The position numbers and the translations under genes are program-made. 64,000 nucleotides of DNA from NCBI GenBank assembly GCA_032718565.1, contig JAVGVS010000025.1:1460840-1524839 (forward strand), given 5' to 3'. This document shows positions 60,116 through 64,000 of this stretch, in pieces. This DNA is from Distichodus sexfasciatus (taxonomy: Eukaryota; Chordata; Actinopteri; Characiformes; Distichodontidae). Below the pieces are notes generated by a model. The model made no database searches, was not told the DNA's origin, and saw only the letters and a list, made by a program, of their open reading frames with translations. Positions within the stretch are counted from its first letter, which is position 1. Each line of letters starts with the position of its first letter.

Positions 60116-60902
60116 TCCACTGAAGATGTTAATTTTAATAACTAGTACATGATTGATTTTTGCTTTATTTTAGTATTGAGGAATTGTAGTTAGTTTCGTT
60201 TCTCAACTGTTTTCAGCTCTTGGCTCTCTCCTCCTCATGCCTGTTTCCATCATGTGTTTCTCCTGCACGGCACAGCACTGCATTATTGATGTGGATCTTC
60301 CTCCCTTTAAAATACACTGGCCTGCATAGTGGGACTCAGTTTCTCCAGGCATGGCAGCAGGGATCTCAGTGTGGATTACTGTTCCAGGCTTGTCACAATT
60401 TTGGATAGATCTTACAACCAGTAGGTGAACTTATTTTATTATGTTAATGCATGCTTAAGGTATTACCGATATGCTGCAACAAAAAGTAACTTCTAATGGT
60501 TAATTGTAGTTTAAAAAATATATATTTCATGGTAAGTCATATCAGAGTGTGTTTGCATCTGTATATTTTGAAAGTGTGCGTATGGATGCTAGCTATGGTT
60601 GTGTGCGTGTGTGTAAGTATGAGTGTGTGTGAGATCTGTGCCGCTGTCATAAGTGCACATGGGCGATAAAGAGCCCCTTGTGGGGAGGCGTCTGCAGTGG
60701 TGGCTGGTGTCTGACAGCATTGTGGGAGTAACAGCACGCGGCCCGGAGGCGACACAACGCTGACATAACATTAGACAGACAAAACTGCAAGGAAAGTGGC
60801 TGCATGACATCATTTAGATGAATGACTTTTATAGTGTTTTGAGTCTGTGATCTGGTCAGTGTAGTAGCACTTCCTGCATTTGGTTTTTAAAGGGGCCACT
60901 AC

Positions 60903-61916
60903 TAGGGTTGGGTACCTTTCACATCTGAACCGATATCGGTACCGGTGCTGGTGTTTGGTGTTTGGTACCAATACTCAGCAGTACTTCATTTCGATACCTT
61001 GCACTGAATCTGTGATACCTGATTTGTATCACCATTTAAAAATATATGCTAATTATAAATAAGCCCCAAACTAATTTAAAACGTTTCTTACTACAATATG
61101 AAATAATTACAGTTTTTATGTAAATATCCCAGAACAATAACTAAAACCGATAGATCACTAATCACCTAAAGCTGCAGGGGTGATTGTCGGAGCAGGCGCT
61201 GTAGTTAGTGCTGTAGATTTTAGAGAGCCTGTGTCCACCAAATGTGTTTTTTGATGCTGAGAGAGGTCAAAATCTCACTTCCGGAGCGCTTTCTCAGCAC
61301 TTCTTGTTGCTAAGTTACGAAAAGTGTCATCGGCCACTTCATGTAAACATTGTATTGTTCCTTAGAGTCATGACGGTGCTTGACATTATGAAGCACATAG
61401 GATTTGTATTAAAAATAGGCACCACCAGTGAAAAATCAAACACTACACTCTCAACCACCCGTAAATATATTTTAGGTGTTTCCTCAAGTTTCACGTATTG
61501 CTAGCTCCAGTTCTGTGTGGCAAATGTTACATTTAAGTGTTAAGTTCAGTCACACCGTTGAACGCTTTCGGTTTGTTTTCTGATTTCCTCGCAGTTTCTC
61601 CACGCATGCGCTTTCTTCCCCTGGCAACCGTTGTCATGGTAAACAAACCTAACATTATAGCTTGAATACCAGATGGAAATTTAACTGAGGTAAATATCTA
61701 TCAATTATATTGCTGTTGTAAATGTAAAATGCATTGAAACACTAAGATAACTGTTGATTAATTTATACCTTTTACCCAGTTCCGTATGTCCCACACATCT
61801 AGTGCACGCAGATGCTGACAAGTGTGTGCATGTACCGAATTTGGCACTGTTTGATTTTATGTGAACCGATACCTGGTAGGTACCTTTAAAAGTACCGAAC
61901 TCTGTACCCAACCCTA
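60903..61916. mobile_element. Non-autonomous hAT-like element (1014 bp)
   Basis: Ends TAGGGTTGGGTACC and GTACCCAACCCTA are inverted repeats. The flanks GCCACTAC (60895-60902) and GCCACCTC (61917-61924) match at 6 of 8 bases, fitting an aged 8-bp hAT target duplication. Subterminal AACCGATA/GGTACC motifs repeat inside both ends. No transposase frame is present. Confidence 0.75.
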
Positions 61917-61924
61917 GCCACCTC

Positions 61925-64000
61925 AGCTACACCCCAAAAATATACAGTATATAATAAGAATTTTCAGCATCGGTCATGAGCATTGTATAGAAAATATTTT
62001 GATTTGCTTTCATTTAATTGTTGAGATTGAATTAAAATATAATTGTTGTGCAAATTATTTTGATCTTTCCAACATAAGTATCTAACCTGGCCTGTAAAGG
62101 TATGTACAGTAGAAAGTCACTGCATTTTAATGATCATCCTCATTATCTTCATACTTACAGTGGTGCTTTGGTTAGATTGCAAGCCATAATCACTTAGATC
62201 ATTAGAAGCCTTAATCAATTAGATCATTAGAAGCCTTAATCAATTTGATTTAGCCTTAATCAGTTAGAATCTTACCTAACCCAAATGCCTCAAGGGAAAC
62301 TCAGTTAGGGAATTACACTTGTCACTGTCTAAGGCCAGCAAGCCTCTAGCTTTTGTTGATGGCCAAAAACGTCTTACTTTGTGCACTCAGACTTAAACAC
62401 TATGAAAGGGAAAAACTATATTTTTGTTCCTATTCAAAGTGGTGTCAAACATTTTGCCTGTAATGCATATGTATTTCTGCCAAATGCTTTATTGTCACGC
62501 TGGGCTGCAGTGCCACAACAGGGCAGGCTGTTGCTGGAGGAATAAAGACGTACATCCCCTCTGAAGTCAGTGTTGTGAGGAAAGTGAGATGAGAAAACAG
62601 ACTGCCCTGCATTTTGTGTAGGCAGCTTGTTCACCTGAGCCCTACTGCATCAATCATGTGGCCTACAGCCTGTGTGAATGTGTGTGCACGTTTCTGCAGG
62701 TGTGTGTGTGTGTTTTCTGTAATGTTTTTTAATTAGGGCATTGCTTGAGAAGCCACATGTCACTGTGGCATTTTGTTCGGTGACTTTTTGACCGACTCCC
62801 ATATTCCCAGGTTAAAAGGTGTGTCTCCCTCTTAAGCCTGAGAGACGTGGGTGATGGCGGAGGCTGCATTCGATCACCATTAAAGGTCATACTCTACACT
62901 CAAACAGCAACTGACTCATTTTAGTAAAGTGTTGTGGCCGCTCTATGTTAATGCCTTTGTGTATTTTACCTGTTAATTTTAAAATTAACAGAGAATAAAC
63001 CAACATGGAATTAATAATCTTTAACATTGCATAATCTAGGAGGACAAAGGTCATGTCATTCGTCATTTCATTGCTGGTGCGGATTGGAGGTGTAGTGGTC
63101 CCGAGACCAAACCGAAAATGCCAAATAAACGTCCAGTGTCTCAAATCTTGGTTTGGGAAGACAGAACCGTGAGTGTATGTAACATCTGTGTTTGTTGTTA
63201 TACAAGACATTAGATGACTTGTGTAATAAACAATTCAGCAACACTTGAGTGTTACTCAATATGTTGTGATTATTGCATCATTTCATGATCAAGAGCTTTC
63301 AGGGACTGAGATGTGCACACATTCTTCGATAGCAGATTGAGTGTCTAATGTGCTTACGACGCCTCTATTTAAAGCAGGTAGCATTAGCACTGCATCTGTA
63401 AGTTCCGCTCGGCTTGAAAATTAATAGCCATGTAGAAGAATGAGCCAGTGCAGCATCGAAAAAGATGGCAGTGTAATTATTACAATTAGCATGTAGGTAG
63501 GAGGACACAGAGAGAGGGAACAGAAAGCCGAGAGCCCAGTCAAGCGTGGAACACTGTGAGAACAAGACATACGTGATGTTCTGTCTCCATCTTTTCTACC
63601 CTGTTGCATTCTTTCCAAGTTCTCCTAGTTCCTTTCCAGAAACAGATTTGTGCAGTAAAATGACCTGACCCTACAGCTTGGCTGTAATGCAGAAGGAGAG
63701 GGAACAAGTGCTGGTTGTCTCTCTGTCCTTTCAGGGCTCGTTGAGGAGCGGGGGGAGCGGGAGGGCAGACAGATGAAGTCAGATAGCTGAGAGCGGGAGA
63801 AGCCGGGGTGAGATAATCTCTGTCGAATCAGCTTTAGGACGTTTAATGGGAGCCGGACCAGTCTGAGGGAAAGACACGTCTAGTGGAATGCACTCATGAT
63901 GACAGTGTGACCGTGGAAGTAATGAGCTACTCAGACATTAAGGAAATGAAGCCTCGATAATGTGCCTATTCCTAGAAACTCTGCCTTGCACATTTTAGGA
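61925..64000. other. Sequence 3' of ADCK1, no gene seen
   Basis: 62195-62265 has two tandem copies of a unit containing ATCATTAGAAGCCTTAATCA. 62690-62712 is a TG tract. 63350-64000 is repeat-poor. No exon, RNA gene or transposon end recognised. Confidence 0.5.
62195..62265. repeat. Short tandem duplication
   Basis: ATCATTAGAAGCCTTAATCA appears twice in 30 bp with a third partial CCTTAATCAGTTAGA copy. Confidence 0.85.

Larger units (their letters stand above)
56321..60902. other. Sequence 3' of ADCK1, no gene seen
   Basis: A GA tract lies at 56463-56484. Repeat fragments are listed separately. 57000-57520 and 59200-59360 are repeat-poor. 60586-60635 is TG-rich. No exon or RNA gene recognised. 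Confidence 0.5.

Noticed and set aside
1..64000. CRISPR arrays, prokaryotic operons, phage or defence systems
   Set aside because: Spliced vertebrate gene structure and eukaryotic repeats throughout; no regularly spaced direct repeats with unique spacers.

Overview
The window looks like a large-intron nuclear locus from a ray-finned fish. The evidence is vertebrate-type splice sites, an identifiable vertebrate gene (ADCK1), dense CA/TG microsatellites, and a repeat mix typical of teleosts: Tc1-like elements, hAT-like elements, several tRNA-derived SINE families and small solo LTRs. I cannot fix the species; the SINE mix reminds me of ostariophysan fishes (characins, catfishes and relatives), which is an impression only. 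Nothing prokaryotic, viral or CRISPR-like is present.

One gene is firmly recognisable: the 3' half of ADCK1 (aarF domain containing kinase 1, UbiB-family mitochondrial kinase-like protein) on the + strand. Four exons are visible: 21218-21367 (catalytic loop and metal-binding motif), 22179-22376, 40900-41095 and 51123-51291 (C-terminus and stop). Their phases join correctly and the introns are 0.8, 18.5 and 10 kb. The N-terminal exons were not found, so the first 21 kb is probably the preceding intron. Exon 40900-41095 is conserved but carries at least three frame disruptions and an in-frame TAG. That means an assembly/read error or a damaged allele, and it is the most important thing to check.

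Region by region: 1-21 kb is presumed intron, holding a broken Tc1 element split by a 648-bp MITE, a second inverted copy of that MITE, a long foldback element, a 417-bp TA-flanked MITE and two solo-LTR-like elements with target duplications. 22.4-40.9 kb is intron, with SINEs, an (AT)n/(CA)n block, and a promoter-like patch on the minus strand near 26.07 kb upstream of a speculative two-exon micro-ORF (25469-25940). It also has an exon-like segment with a 23-bp octamer palindrome near 30.7 kb. 41.1-51.1 kb is intron, with tandem SINEs and a 0.3-kb TG-rich tract. 51.3-64 kb is 3' of ADCK1 with no recognised gene; in human the next gene is NRXN3. It holds a 1-kb hAT-like element, SINEs, and a long repeat-free block (54.74-55.68 kb) that reads like conserved non-coding DNA.

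Most long open frames in the window are shadows of repeats or microsatellites. All repeat-family assignments come from reading internal copies and termini by eye, without database comparison.
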